Assembly: GCA_963853835.1 (NCBI GenBank)
Contig: OY970835.1
Span: 33,120,047 to 33,184,046 of the forward strand
DNA: 64,000 nt
DNA from: Calendula officinalis
Taxonomy: Eukaryota; Streptophyta; Magnoliopsida; Asterales; Asteraceae
Direction of reading: 5' to 3'
Shown here: positions 35,800 to 49,171 of the stretch, one piece after another
How the letters are laid out: the number at the start of each line of letters is the position of its first letter
Numbering within the stretch: the first letter of the stretch is position 1
Position numbers and translations under genes: made by a program
Notes under the pieces: generated by a model
Seen by the model: the letters and a program-made list of their open reading frames with translations, nothing else
Databases searched by the model: none
What the model was told of the DNA's origin: nothing

Positions 35800-37204
35800 G
35801 TAAAGAGATAAAAGGAAACCGGATATAGCCAGTGATGATGAAAAGATAAGAATGCGTTTACTGGCGATCGTAGGTCCCTCAACTTGAAATTGAATAATAG
35901 AGTGAATTACAAAAGTAACCCCTCAACTTATAAGTGAAGATGCAGTTTTTGTCCCTTGAATATGCATTTTGTATCTTAAAGTCCCTACATAAAACAAAAT
36001 TAATTATTCTTTTTCGTTCATATAAAAGGCAAATTTTATTCACTTTGTAGGACTCATTCAAGAAAAGGTATTCGTTCATTTGGTTATAGTTCATTATCTA
36101 CATATTGATTCATGCAACTAATTAATAATATATTAAATAAATAGCTTGAAGTTATTAAGAAATGACCTTTCTTTTTTATTATACTACGCAAGGTATCATA
36201 GAGTAAAAATAAAATCATATTATTTCTAATTACAGATCTTTTTATCTAAGAGATAAATTAATCCCATTAACGAGCAATATAGTCAGGCGTGACAACTTAA
36301 AGAAAATCGAACATGTATATAAGGACAAGTGGACAACATAATGACCTATGTAAGAATACCCATAAGTCACCTTTCTGAGATTTTTAAGGAAATGTGCGCG
36401 TTGCAGCGGGATTTTAAAATCATTCTTTTAACAAAAAAATTTATATAAAGAGTCAATTACTATTTCAATCGGTTTTGATTTTTATGTTAAGATGTAGTTT
36501 GTTGTGACTTTGAATTAAAAGTTATTTCAATTTAAAAGTTATTTTAAAAGAAATTTATTTGTAAGAAGTACTGTAATATTGGGCTCATTCTAACCGTATT
36601 TCAGTAAACTTTTAATGTTAGGTTTTTAAAAAAATAAATATTTAATCTGGTTTAAATTTATATTAAATTAAAATAACAATTATAATGTTTTTGTCGTTAA
36701 TTAATAATATAAGGGTGAAAAACTAAAATTTTTAATTACTGAACTATATTCTAATAGATATTTTATAACTTTTTTTGTAAATCTTTACCTACATGCCATT
36801 TAATTCTCATTTCTCTCGTACCATTCCGTTCTGTTGGCAAATGAAGCATTATTAGAAAAAATTATGAATATTAATAAAATAATAAAATATTTACCATAAA
36901 TAAATGTATTATATATACAATTTAGATATTGTTTAAAAAGATTATTTGCGTTACTAAATAATTCGGGAAGTAAAAACTTAAAAGGTTAGTAAATTTTTAA
37001 CAAACCATCCTTAGTTATTTATATATTTTTGAATAATACTACATAATGAAATAAAAATGTGATATGTAAAAAAATCAAAAACAAAAATTATCATGAATTG
37101 TTAATGTAAGTACATGTCTTACATTTTTTTTCTCTTTCATAGTTGAAGTGTATTTTAATTTGTCAAGAGAACTCTATTTTCCAAAATATACGTAAATGAG
37201 ATTA
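35800..37204. other. AT-rich intergenic DNA
   Basis: Apart from short AT-rich runs I see no gene, paired repeat or element end here. Confidence 0.5.
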
Positions 37205-37209
37205 TATAT

Positions 37210-37253
37210 TGTTGGAAAAAGTTGTGATAAAATGATTTTTCATCAACTTTGGA

Positions 37254-37349
<96 letters not shown>

Positions 37350-38225
37350 ATACATAGTTATTGGTTGGTAGCTATGTGTTCTCCTATATGAGAGCTACAC
37401 AACGGTATATAGCGTGTCCAAAGTTTTTACTTTGGACTGAGTTGCCCAAAATGGCTTGAACTCGTGTACGCCCGAGCGACCTGCGGACACGAATGCAGCT
37501 CCGAAATTCTGGGCTCGTGCGGGTCAATTTTTGCACCTCATCGACACTGCAGTGTGCTCGTACTGACTGGTCAATACCGACCACCTCGGTTCTGAGTTTT
37601 TCGACGCGTACTGACCTGCAGTCTGATACTGACATGCGCAGCAGGCAGTCTCATACTGACCTGCGCAGCAGACTTCCAATACTGACCTGCAGTCCAATAC
37701 TGAGTTCCTGCGCTGACCTGCAGTCCAATATTGCGCTGAGTTCTCGGACTGACCTCCAATACTGACCAGAAGGACTGACCAGAGCAGTCTGTTACGAAAA
37801 ATCTGCTGTAAATGCAGATTGCAGTTTTGATTTCTTGTTTAATGATAATGAATGCATTTAATGTTTTGAGTAAACATTAGTCTTCATTCTACACTATAAA
37901 AGGAGACCTTGGGTCTCATTTGTAGACACACCTTCTACACCTACTTCTCTTCTAAATCACAGCTTCTCTCTTGTGAAAACTCTCTCAATTTCGGTATTGT
38001 TCTGGCTTGGATTATATTCGGTAGTGTAAAACTACTCGGTTGTTTTACCCTGGGAAATAGACAACGAATCTATTTTAAGGGGATCGTGAAGTTCACGAGA
38101 CTCAACCAAAAACGTTGTTACTTGTTTGTTCTATTTAACTTTGTTTCAATCTTTTGTAAACGTATTCGTCAATTTCCCTTATTGTAATTGTATTTTATTA
38201 ATGAAAATTGATATTAGCTCCTACA
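37210..38225 (+). mobile_element. Solo LTR (1016 bp) with TA-microsatellite
   Basis: It begins TGTTGGAAAAAG and ends AGCTCCTACA, with the 5-bp duplication TATAT at 37205-37209 and 38226-38230. A TATA box (ACTATAAAAGGAG) at about 37893-37906 is followed by a CT-rich R-like region. Between 37610 and 37790 the phrase ATACTGACCTGCAGTC recurs many times as a degenerate tandem repeat. No internal coding region follows, so it is a solo LTR, probably of a Copia-type element. The TATAT duplication is weakened by the AT-rich context. Confidence 0.75.
37256..37346. repeat. TA dinucleotide microsatellite
   Basis: A 91-base uninterrupted TA run inside the solo LTR, near its 5' end. Confidence 0.97.
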
Positions 38226-38728
38226 TATATAGCTCAATGAGTAGTTAGCAATTAACATTTAAAAAGAATGACTAAGATTAACAGCTTTTATATACATATT
38301 TAAGATAAAAAAGAATTTTTAGTAAAAAGAATTAGTTATGGAAATACACATGTATAATTTATTTATACTTATATATAATTAATATAAACTTATAATGTTT
38401 CCATTATCGAAATAGTGATGAAGTAGTCATGTGGACATGTGGCCTGCTTGCCAGTTAACACTCTGCCACCTAGATATCCCTTTTCTATTATTTAAATGGA
38501 ATGGGGAAAACGGAATGGAGAATCTGAACGGAACGGAATTTTGCTTTGTTAATGAACAGTACTCATTGAATCAAGAATGTATATAAAGAGTAATTATGGA
38601 CGATCATAGGGCTAACTATTTTCAAAACATCTAGTGGAGGGACTGGTTTTGTTAATTCAGTAATATCTACTGTACGGATAAGATGAGTGAGGAGAAGCAA
38701 AGTATTTACTGTGATCGACATGTTTTTT

Positions 38729-39409
38729 TAGGGTGTCAAATTTGTACCGAATGAAACCAACCAACATGTTACCAACCATACCAAGAATAGTTGGTAGCCA
38801 ATATGTTGGTAGCCAACATGTTTGGTTGGTAGTATCATACCAATCAAGTAGTTATGGTATGATAATGGTACAAAAATTTAAATACCATGGTAGTACCGTA
38901 CCAACCACCAATTTATATATATACACATTATTTAGAAGAATTCGAGAAAGGTAAACTACGTATGTATTATTTTTTAATAAAAGTTATAATACCATAACAT
39001 GAAAACATTCAAGTAACAACTTCTTAGCCTAATCGATCAATATATTACATTTTTGTTATTGTGTTTGGCCTGTGAAGTAGACGAGAATGCCACAAGCTAT
39101 TGTATTATGACAAGAATACTACATAATTTGTATTTTATCGTAGATAATGTTTATAAAATATTTAACGTATATCATTATCATATATAATAGTATAGAAAAA
39201 TGTCTTATTTTTAGTAATGTTCTAAATAAATTTATGATCTTGGTATATACCCTTACCAATTCATACCAACCATGATTGTTGGTAGCCAAACAAATTGGTA
39301 CCAAGTATAGTTGGTATGGTACTGGTAGCTAGATTAGTGTACCAAGTAAAGTTGATACGGTACACGGTATGAGCAAAATAGGTATGGTACCATACCATGT
39401 TCACCCCTA
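38729..39409. mobile_element. Probable hAT-type MITE
   Basis: The left end reads TAGGGTGTCAAATTTGTACC and the right end GTTCACCCCTA, with ACCAACCA/GGTTGGTA blocks mirrored inward on both sides. The flanking 8-mers (TGTTTTTT and GTTTTTCG) match only loosely, so this is an old or imperfect insertion. Confidence 0.5.
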
Positions 39410-40240
39410 GTTTTTCGCATTTTGTGTCATGGGTAGAGTCATTGTTCGGAGTGATATTGACACAACACAAATTAATTCATATACCATATATTATGTTTTG
39501 CATAGTTGTACAGTTTTTTTGAAAATTTATAGACTATGGTGTGGGAAGTAGTTTTTATGATATAAATATCAATTCTCTTCTAAAAAAGTATTGGCTTTCG
39601 TCATCTCATGCCTCGCCAAAATTTGATGTTCTCTACTCCAGTCAGGTCATGGTTCAATGCTTGGACACAAAATTTGTTTGAGCTCCAACTTGACACATAT
39701 TTACCTACAATAACTTGTGTTTTCTAGTCATATTAAAACAAATGAGCTATATGAACAAAATATATATAGTTAACTAGTTATTTGAATGATTGTATATACT
39801 AAAGATGAAGAAAAAGATTGATTAACTATGTTATAAATTTTAACTTTTATGTTTTTTCCTCCTTGTTTGTATACTTGTATATATAATTATAATAATTAAC
39901 TTATGTATATAATTATCGCCTTACATCACGCTTTAGGAAACGACATGACTTCTAAAGCTTGAGACTTGACCATGTTGTCACTACACAACTCACATTATTT
40001 AGAACTTTGGTAAGAGTACAAATCTCGCAAACATGTGGTAAGAGTACAAATCTCGCAAACATGTAATTAGCAAATCACGTTTTACAAGTATGCTTGTCCT
40101 TTCGTCCTAACTATAAATAAAACATAGCACTATACTCTTGTTTTACGCGTTACTTAATTTGAATCTGAGGGAGCGTACATAAGCTTTGGCAGTATACATT
40201 CCTCAGATATATAAATTAAGTTCGTGTTTAAAACAAAAAG
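39410..40240. other. Intergenic DNA with a 28-bp tandem duplication
   Basis: No gene was recognised. The unit GGTAAGAGTACAAATCTCGC...CATGT occurs twice in tandem at about 40009-40063. Confidence 0.6.
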
Positions 40241-40328
40241 CCGACCTTAGCTCAGTTGGTAGAGCGGAGGACTGTAGTTGTAAATTGCTGATATCCTTAG
40301 GTCGCTGGTTCGAATCCGGCAGGTCGGA
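40241..40328 (+). tRNA. tRNA-Tyr (GTA) with intron
   Basis: The acceptor arms CCGACCT and AGGTCGG pair fully, followed by an A discriminator. The A box (TTAGCTCAGTTGGTAGAGCGG) and B box (GGTTCGAATCC) are intact. The anticodon GTA is at 40274-40276, and a short intron of about 15 nt follows one base after it, as in all plant tRNA-Tyr genes. A TTTT terminator follows at once. Confidence 0.97.
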
Positions 40329-40524
40329 TTTTATTTCTTCTATTTTGTTTTTGAATAATTATTACAGTTTCTTAGTTTCAAAAAACAGATCTATCTTAAA
40401 TGAAAGTTTTGGTGTTTTAGTTTAAATCTTTACGATTTGGAACAGAAATGAACAAGCTGGTATATGATAAAAGTATAAAACAACGTATGTGATAGTAATG
40501 TTGAAGAGTTCAAGAGCATCAATA

Positions 40525-40597
40525 GCCCGTCTAGCTCAGTTGGTAGAGCGCAAGGCTCTTAACCTTGTGGTCGTGGGTTCGAGCCCCACGGTGGGCG
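40525..40597 (+). tRNA. tRNA-Lys (CTT)
   Basis: A 73-nt tRNA with acceptor GCCCGTC / GGTGGGC (two G-T pairs), anticodon CTT at 40558-40560, intact A and B boxes (GGTTCGAGCCC) and a T-rich terminator. It lies about 200 bp downstream of tRNA-Tyr on the same strand, with its own internal promoter. Confidence 0.97.
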
Positions 40598-41293
40598 TTT
40601 CTTTTTCAGCATTTTATGTTTTCTTTTTTTATCATACCATATTTTCCTTCACTTGCGATCAACTCCCTTGAACTTTGTTTACAGTAGTAGACTAATTTTA
40701 ATAATGCAAACTACAAAGATAAATGAAACTGATCCATCATAATTCGTAGTTCATAAACTAAAATGCAATTTCTTATCATTGATTGCTGCCAAATTTAATA
40801 ATTAACATAAAATGACAATCTGGTGTTACATGTTTTAATTTTACTTGTTATTTTAAGGTGATGATAACTAACTAATAAATTTCTTTACAACAAAAAGACT
40901 AACACACCTTACAAAATTTTACTCAAAATCAATCTCAAAGAAGGGACAATGAACCCGAAGGTGTTGCAATTTTCAAATCGGGTCACATAACATTCAACAA
41001 AACAATAAGGCTAATCCGACTAACAAAAGTTCAAATGAAGATAGATTTGACTACAATGCAAACGGCAAACAAATAAAAAGTTAAAAGTTTTTACTAAAGT
41101 AAAAACACAAAAGCAATGCTATTAATATGGTGCAATTAACAATGTAACCAACATCAAAACCACCATATCTTCCATGTACATAAAGCTCCAAACACTCTTT
41201 CACTTGTTCGTTTTCGGTCAACCATTGAGTCAAAATCTCTTAAACAAAAATTCACATAATTAACAACTTACACAAAACACGGTTTGAATAACA
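40598..41293. other. Intergenic DNA
   Basis: Probable 3' flank of the ARID gene. No other structure was seen. Confidence 0.5.
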
Positions 41294-43457
41294 TCATCTA
41301 ACATTTAGATTCACCTTCTTTGGTGAGCAAAAGATTGACCCAGGAGCAGGAGCATTGTTGCTTGCTTCATTTCCAACTTCTTCATCATCACTATCAATGT
41401 TGCTTGGATCAGATCTGTTCTGGTGGGCCCTACGCCTAAAAAGATAGACATTGAAATAGTAGCTGACCAAAACGGGCATATTCTTGTACTTGAAATGGGT
41501 TGTAAGATCATCCCAAAAGGTTATACCCGAAGACACAGGGTTTGCCTTTATAATATCTTCAAACTTTTTTTCTTCATCAGAAGTCCATTTGAGAGCAACC
41601 TCTTCACCCATGTCACAAAACTTCCATTTATAAAAAGCGGACCCCAGTTCAAGTTTGACCCGGTTTCGTTTCTCAGAAATATGAAATCTGACACATTCTA
41701 ACGAGCCCGGAAACTGACAACCACAAGAATCTTGCCTTCCTTTCCCGATTCTTTCAAGCTCGATTAAACTGCTTCTTGTTTCAGTTTTGTCTAGGGGCCA
41801 AATTGGAGACCCGGCCCATTTGGTATTGGGCTCATATGTCTGTTGGGCCCACTCGGGTAGTTTAGCTTGAGCATGTTTGCCCAAAGGGGTGCGTTTGCGT
41901 TTAAAATTGTAGCCCCAGAAAGAATCTTCAGGCTCTCGGTCACTCGGGCTGCCCGTGGATGATGAGTCGGAGTGATCTTGAACCGCGGGTTTTCTTGAAG
42001 AAATGGTGGGTTGGGTCTCTTTAGCAGAAATGAGCCTTTGGCTAAATCTTGAGGTTGACTTTTCTGTTCGGTCTTCGTACATTGCTGGGTGCATCCTCAG
42101 ACTCTTCTGTGAAACAAAATAGAGTTACATAAAGGCTTTCAATCAACTGTAGATGTATGTATGTTTGTATGTATGTATGTATATCCATGTGTCCATTTTC
42201 ACATGATTATATGTAATAGACATTCTTGATTTAAAGATACAGTACAATTCATCTCATGACTAATTTACAGTATTAAGGTCTACCATATTATATATTAGAG
42301 GGTGTTTGGGATTGCTTATTAAAAACAGATTATGTGTTTTGAAAATGGATAATCAGATAATCAGTGGTTACAAAACGTGATTTTGAAAAATAGTGTATGG
42401 ATATGATTATGCTGTTTAAAATCGCAATAATCAGATAATCAGTTTTTTGGTGTTTGGCAAATCTGATTATTTGTTTGGCAAATAATCAGTTTTCAGAACG
42501 CAATAAGCCCCTTCCTACCTGCTTTTGCAAAACTCTACTTTGAAAACGCAATAAGTAGATGATTTGCTCCAAATTACAATCCCAAACACCCCCTAAACAA
42601 CAACAAAAATAGACAGAATTAACTGAAAATACCTGCCAAGTTCGTTTAACCTTCGGGTCAAGAGTATTCTTCAAAAGCAATGCCTCACGGGCCCATAGAA
42701 CCTGCTTCCAAACATGTTCACTTCCATAAACCTTCCATTTAGATTTATCGGGTAACGACCCAATTGCAGGATCACAAGGATCTTTTGACACTCTTTTAAT
42801 CCAATCCAACAATGGCAAATAACGTTCTCGTTTCCTCTTTCTGCTTAACTCATTTTCTTCATTAGTATCTCCAACTGATTCAATAACCACCCCATCTTTA
42901 ACATCTAATCCTTCAACTGACCCAACACAACTCTGCAAATCCTTTACACCCATATCTAAAAACCCCTCATAATCCTCCATCTCAATATCCGAAAAGAACT
43001 TTCTAGAATCAAAATTTTTCATCTCAACAACATTGTAACATGATGTTTCATTTACTAACCCCTTATCTTTACAAATTTTACAAAACCACTTGTCTAATAA
43101 CTCAAGATACTTCACATAAACAACCTTCAAGCTTGCAGAAGCATTCGAATCACAACCAATTTCTTTAGCAACCAAATCCCAAATCCCGTTTCTAGTTACA
43201 CTCTCATACCCACCTTTCTCTCTCACACACAAATAAAGCCTCAATAAATCAATTGACTCACCATCTCCAAGCATTGGGGGAAAAGGCCTAAAACAATTGC
43301 TATCACAGATCTCTTTCAAAAACCTAGACGCGAACACTCTCCCAAACTTATTATCAATTTCTTCGCATTTTAGAGAAAATCCATTTTTGTGAATCTCTTC
43401 TAGGGTTCCAGAAAAATCTAATGCAGACTCACCTGTCATTATTTTCAAAATTTTCAA
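41294..43457 (-). CDS. ARID1: ARID/ELM2 domain protein (ARID1/ARID2 type)
   Basis: Plant ARID1/2 proteins are nuclear DNA-binding factors; Arabidopsis ARID1 acts in pollen and associates with histone deacetylase. Exons 43457-42633 and 42106-41294 join in phase 0 after RTWQ to 545 aa, close to the family length. The ARID domain covers roughly residues 45-125 (RPFPPMLGDGESIDLLRLYL, EKGGYESVTRNGIWDLVAKE). The C-terminal half has the ELM2-like block KWAGSPIWPLD and GKGRQDSCGCQFPGSLECVR, followed by a SANT/Myb-like WTSDEEKKFEDIIKANP. Two Met codons occur at the start (residues 1 and 7); the first is used. Some plant homologs differ in exon number at the centre, so ARID1 versus ARID2 is uncertain. 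Confidence 0.88.
42298..42593. mobile_element. MITE in the ARID gene intron
   Basis: Ends GAGGGTGTTTGGGATTG and CAATCCCAAACACCCCC are inverted and flanked by TTA on the left and TAA on the right, so TA is common to both sides. The interior is rich in GATAATCAG. The 296-bp element lies within the intron 42107-42632. Its superfamily (PIF/Harbinger or hAT) is unclear from the target site. Confidence 0.7.
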
Positions 43458-45774
43458 ACCCTAGTATACAAAAACTAAACAGGATTGCATGTCCTAAACA
43501 AATTTTTTACAACAAACGGGAGTTCCCCAAATAAGATCATTTATCGATCTAAAAACAGGATCACACAAAATTGAAAAGTATTACAGGATCTAAACAAAAT
43601 TCTGCATTAAATAAAATAAAAAATCAACTACAGAGTTGCAAATAATAGTTGATCTACAAATTTAAGGGTTTATTTTAAGGATGAAACGAGGGAGAAATTT
43701 TTAAAACCCTTTTGAAATCCCCGCCCATTCTCTCTCTCTAGAAAACGCAGAGAGTATGGGGTAAGAGAGAGAGGAGGGTGGAAGAGACATTTCAGTATTT
43801 ATTGAACAGAAAAATGGAAAAAATATTGGAAGTTTTTTGTGACGAATTTTCTTTCAATGGAAGAAACGTTTACCTGTATTTTTGTGAAGCGGAGGGGCCT
43901 CTTCTTTCTGTCTTTAGCCCCTTTGGGTTTTGTTTATTAAAAAGGGGGCATTTAAAGGGGTGATTGGGAAAACTAGGGTTTTTATTTTCATGAATTGGGC
44001 AACAAAGAATGTTTATTTATAGTGGGGATGAGATGAATCTTAACCATCTTCTTTGTTATGAAGGGTATTTTGGTAAAATTATGTATTTCTATTTGGTAAA
44101 CAGCAAGTGTGGAAAGAAATTGTTACACTAACTGTAATAGTGTGTGAGACTCTCTTTTATCGCCAGCTGTCCCATCTTCTTTGACACGTCCTCCCCTTGA
44201 CGAGCTTTCCTTATGACGCATCTCACCCTAATTTGAAAGATCCGTCGGCTTAACGACCGCACCCGGTCTTCACTCCCTCCCTTCCTGTTTTTTTTTCCCT
44301 TCTTTCTTCTTTCTTTCTTTTTTTTTTTTTTTTTTTTTTTTGTATTCCTTCTAAAATTCTTCATATGTATTGGTTCTTCCTCCCTCACTTTTGTATATTT
44401 GTATGGATACATACATAAGCTATGTTCATTGTCAAATAGATTTAATAAGACTTAGTGACATGTATTGTTCAACTAGATGGTCATGTCGAATACTCCTAAC
44501 GAGGTACAATCGACTCTTAGACTATGCATAGTGGTGCGTTCCACCTCCATCGCCTCTGCCCGTCCACACTCCTTGCAACGCGTCCCCCCTTGACGACGTT
44601 CGAAAATTCGGATAATTTTCTGGATATCAGATGTCAAAAAATTTGAAAACACTATCCAGATCCGGTGTTCGAAATCCAAATATCTGGATTTTCAGATACC
44701 CGGATTTCAGGTATTTTGTCGGATATCCGGTTTTCAGATATTTTTGAACATCTTAGTTGTAATTACAATAGATATGATTGTGTATTATTTTTTTGTTCAT
44801 GAATATAAAATATAAAATTCTATCAAAACTGAGTTTAAATCTTCAAATAAAAAATATACTATAAAATTCTTAAAATCCGCAATATCACACAAGAAGTCAG
44901 GAAGCTATGTACTTGTTTATTAACAAAACCCGTAGGACATAAATTACACAATACTATAATGAAAAGCAATTTACTTCAACATTTAAACGACATTTTATTG
45001 AATAAGCTATTCCCAGGGTCTCACATATTTCGATAGCTGGGTAACGGTTCAACCTGTTGAGCTGATGGGTCAACCCGGGTCAAATTGCTACTTCCCCATG
45101 ATTTAGTTTCTAAAATCGTCTAATTACCTTCTAAATCGTCTGATTTCCCATGATCCGGTTTTCAAAATCACGTACATTTTCCAAATTCTCTGATTCGGTT
45201 TCCAATTTCGACGAATCAACTTCCAAAATTAAAACCCATATGAGATTATAGGCTACAATCGAGTCATAAACGGTTTCTGGGGTGGCCGGTTCGCCGGGCT
45301 TCACAAAAACCCGCAGGGTCGCAACGGGTCATTAATGAGCAAAAACACGAATACTTTTGACCCGCATTCTTTACCGGGTCCCGGATTAACTTATTGAACC
45401 GGCCAGGTTGATCCAATTTTTAAAACAATGTAAATTAGTGACTTACTTTTATAGTATGTATGTACTATTTGAATGAAGTTAGAAAGTCAAAACGTGAATT
45501 TTTTGGCCTCTAGATAAATAGATAATTGTTACCCCTCAAAAGTAACCTATCAATTAAATACCACCAAATTATTATTAAAATTAAATACACGAAACACATA
45601 TATATCAGTCTAAGAGATCTTTCAAAACTATAGTCTAACAATTTCAATGAAGTTCTGACTCTGATTTCTGATCAAGGCTTGATAAAAAGACACTAACAAG
45701 AAATCACAGAGCATAACCAAGTAAAAAACCTGGTTCCAACTGAATTAGTTGACCATATTACATTGTCTTTTTTT
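43458..45774. other. ARID promoter region and intergenic DNA
   Basis: The leader and promoter of the ARID gene probably fill 43458-44100. A T-run lies at 44317-44341 and short GGATATC/GATATCCGG direct phrases at 44600-44750. At 45050-45420 GGGTCAACCCGGGTC-type phrases mark an unclassified repeat. No gene was recognised. Confidence 0.4.
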
Positions 45775-46020
45775 AACAAGAAGTTAGAAATAGAAACAAA
45801 ATAAGGCAAAAACAACTAAAGAAAAACCGCAACATAAAGAAAGCGGATCACTATCCCATACACCCCAATCGGTGCTACACCATCCTACATTAGTTCTATG
45901 TTTATTAAAAAAATGATTGAGTTTGAGCTAGAGTAATAATCAATGTATGGCTGCCATTATCGTGATTGAAGATCCGGTCATTCCTTAATTTCCAAATGAG
46001 CCATTACAAGCTGAAAATAG
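45775..46020 (-). mobile_element. LINE 3' remnant (reverse-transcriptase-like tail)
   Basis: The minus strand encodes WLIWKLRNDRIFNHD at about 46005-45955, the zinc-binding tail typical of plant LINE ORF2 proteins, and the following non-coding sequence resembles a LINE 3' region. Only this short relic remains. Confidence 0.5.
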
Positions 46021-46645
46021 CCGAGTTGAATATTTGATGTTTATCTTTACTGAAGTTACATATATTTACACGTTAGTATATATGCAGGTCCACAAAATTA
46101 AAAAAAAATAAACCCGAGCTAAATAATTTTTATACCAATGTGCCAAAAATGTATTATCTTTTCATAACGCATATCCTCGTACGTAATCTCTATATGGTTA
46201 GTGTAACATTAGATTAATGTTATAGACTCCGCATGACCAAAAACGTTAGTGTTATTCTTGATGTTTAAAAGATGTTATAATGAAAGGTTTACATATAGAT
46301 TAATTTCGATAAAAAGAAAATTAAATTTCATCATCGCTACTGACCATCCAGACAACAAGTGGTGTCCTACATATGCAATTAAAGTTGTATACTTCACCAA
46401 ATGAATCACGTGACTGCAACAATTATGCATATCATCTACGTTCAAATCAGCATACACGTAGCCAATGAAGAATTAATTTACATCAGGTAGAAATTAAATA
46501 AACGTTTGTTTTTAGCCTCTATGAGACTATAACTAAACACATATTTAATCTTAACCAAAAGGTAGAACCAACCATGAACATAAACTATTCTTAGCCCACT
46601 TGATAATTCATGCTAACAAACTTTAATGTGGAAGAAGAATTGCTT
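46021..46645. other. Intergenic DNA
   Basis: 3' flank of the RING gene. Nothing else was recognised. Confidence 0.5.
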
Positions 46646-48442
46646 TCAACATTTGTTCCCGAAAGACGCTTTGAAGTCCATTTCCTGTTACAAGGTGACA
46701 TTTTTTTAATTAGACTCCATTTGATAATACCGGTTTTTGTGTTATCATGGTCAAAAGTAGAGGTGGCCAAATGGGTGGGTCGAATATGGGTCAAATGGGG
46801 TGATTATTTAGTAGAGGTCGTTATGCTAGATATGATAAAGAAATAAAAAAAATTAGGAGGTTTTTATATGATTACACTTGGGATGACTTTCAAACCATTT
46901 GATTAGTTTGACCCATTTCATATTTAGTTATAATTTTTTGATTAAACTATTTTGACCCCGTTAAAGATAAACATAAACCAAAATAATTATCTGATTCTAA
47001 TTCTTAAAATTGCAATACTCACTTCCAAGAAAAAGAGAAATACCTGATTACAGATCGGGCAAGTGTCACTTCGTTCCATCCATTCAAGAATGCATGAAAG
47101 GTGAAACCCATGATTACATTTTGTTACAATTCTCGGATTCTCCACATCATACTCTGCATGTGATCAATAATCGAGTTCAAATCAAACAATTATCAACTAC
47201 AAAAGTTGAAAAATATATTCTTTGTCCCAAAATTAGATACTTCCTCCGTATCAAAATAAGTGACACAAATTGGTTTACACGTTTTTTGAGGCAAAAGATT
47301 AAAGTAGGGGTTAAAATATATTAAAGTACATAGTTAGTGGAGAATGAGTCCCACTTTCCTTGAATAAAGTGATATTAATGAGTTTTAAAAGTAAAAGTAA
47401 GGGTATAAGGGTAATTTGACTTTATTAAAGTGGATAGTTAGTGGGTATGGGTCCCACTATTTTTACCAAATAAGGAAAGTTTTCAAAGTGTGTCACTTAT
47501 TTTGATACACCCCAAAATGGAAAGTGTGTCACTTATTTTGATACGGAGGAAGTATAATATTTGACTTTCAAGAGTCAAATGTAGTACTCTTGACATTTAA
47601 ATCAGCAAGAATTCTCGCCGAACCAAAACACCCAATAACCACATTAACTCATAAAAGAATTGAATATATTAATTGGACTTTAACAATAAAAACTGGACTC
47701 TAGTTATGTGACCACATGAATACTGGTTTGATCGAAGAAGTCAAAAAATGCATATCTGGGAATCAAAATACCTTCAAAACAAGTGGGACAAACATCCTCT
47801 TCCTCTGTTGTTGAAGAATCAAGATTTTTTGATGTTTGAAATCCGACATCAACCTTTTTGGGGGACTCAACTTCCTTAACATTTACATGAGTCAGTTTTT
47901 GATAAGCAAGATCACCAAAAGCTTGGCCATCAGGGCCCGCGTTTGTTGATTTTGGAATTCCTAATACCACCTCAAATGGAATAGGGGTTGGTGGGGCCCT
48001 GAAAGTGTCGGGAATTGATGTGTCAAGATTTATATCGATCAATAATCTTCTGGAAAACACACTATCACGGGGTGTTGTTGATTCGCGTTCTTCCAGAGCT
48101 GGTGGACACTGCAAATGGAGTTATAAAGATTAATTCTTTGATGCAATTTAGTAACAGAATACTTTAAAGGTAGATAATTTTGATAGTTATTAATGATGTT
48201 GACTTTTAAGGTCAATTTTCCATGTTCAAAGTATTTGGAAAAAAAAGTCAATCTTTTTTACAAATGACTAAATTCAGATAAAAAATTGCAGGTTTTAACA
48301 AACTGGAAACTACATGTATTGTGTTTGAAACAATGATAAAAAATTGTAATTTGAAGTATAAAGAGGGAAAAAAACATACATAATAATACACTGGGGTTCC
48401 ATGGAGCTGGAATTTTCGAGATGAAGAGCAGCAACCACCCAT
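46646..48442 (-). CDS. RHB1A: RING-H2 E3 ubiquitin ligase, RHB1A type
   Basis: Exons 48442-48380, 48108-47772, 47153-47044 and 46684-46646 join in frame to 182 aa, near the length of Arabidopsis RHB1A. It starts MGGCCSSSRKFQLHGTPVYY; the Gly2 and Cys pair fit N-myristoylation and palmitoylation, so membrane attachment is likely. The RING-H2 runs CPTC...CNHGFHLSCILEWMERSDTCPIC, with spacing C-x2-C, C-x-H-x2-H-x2-C, C-x2-C, split by two introns. The tail is short (EMDFKASFGNKC). A leader intron at about 48517-48786 is suggested by consensus sites. A Stowaway-like MITE lies in the third coding intron region (47240-47552). Substrates are unknown. Confidence 0.88.
46758..46940. repeat. Short GGGTCAAATGGG-type repeat in the RING gene intron
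   Basis: The phrases AGAGGTGGCCAAATGGGTGG and GTTTGACCCATTTCAT face each other, recalling hAT-like repeats seen at 51.5-52.8 kb. The borders are unclear. Confidence 0.35.
47240..47552. mobile_element. Stowaway-like MITE in the RING gene intron
   Basis: Ends CTTCCTCCGTATCAAAATAA and TTATTTTGATACGGAGGAAG are inverted and nearly perfect, flanked by TA on both sides. The 313-bp element lies in the intron 47154-47771. It is related to the element at 5578-5901, sharing the GTGGGACACATACCCACTAA-like middle. Confidence 0.9.
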
Positions 48443-49171
48443 TATTGGCTTTGTTTTTTTGCTTTACAATTTCCTAGAAACTTTTGTGCTATTTAACATG
48501 AGCCCATCCGAAAACCCTACAAAACATATATTAACCTCATAAAAAAAATCATCAAAAACACAATATGTCATCTAAGAGATGAACACATCCAATAATCAGA
48601 CATATTATTTGAAATTCAATCAAATCAACTTGCAAACACCTTAAAAAGTTAACCGAAGCTGGTATATAATATTATAATCAAAGCTCTAAAGTTAAATCAC
48701 ACCCAGCTCATGTTTCAGCAAGATTTTCAAAGCCCAGAAACAATTTACAGAAGAATCATAAACCACATATATATAATTATAATTACCTAACAAAGTTCGT
48801 TCCTTTCTTGACGAAAACGGCGATGGAGGGGTAGTGAAGCGATGAGGGTAAAAGGGTTTTTGTTTACGAAATCCCACTAATGATTTTGAATTCTTAATTT
48901 CAGTATAAAGGTATAAGAAATTCGGTGGAAAATAAAATATAAAAGGGTTAGAGAAAGCTGAACATTGAGTCAAAAAGACGAAAGATGATAGCCATAGTTC
49001 AAGGGGGAATGTTTAGCATTGTCATTGACTGAGTTGTACAGTACAAGTTTGAAAGTGGGAATAGTGGGCCCTTTATGGCTGCTTTTGCTATCAAGCGGCC
49101 AAAATAAAAAAACATAAAATATCTATGGCGTCCGGTTTGAATCGGAAAAATTTAAAATTAAATTAATAATA

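Noticed and set aside
37384..37765. Frames in the CTGACCTGCAG-rich region
   Set aside because: Produced by degenerate repeats in the solo LTR; both strands are open and no family is seen.
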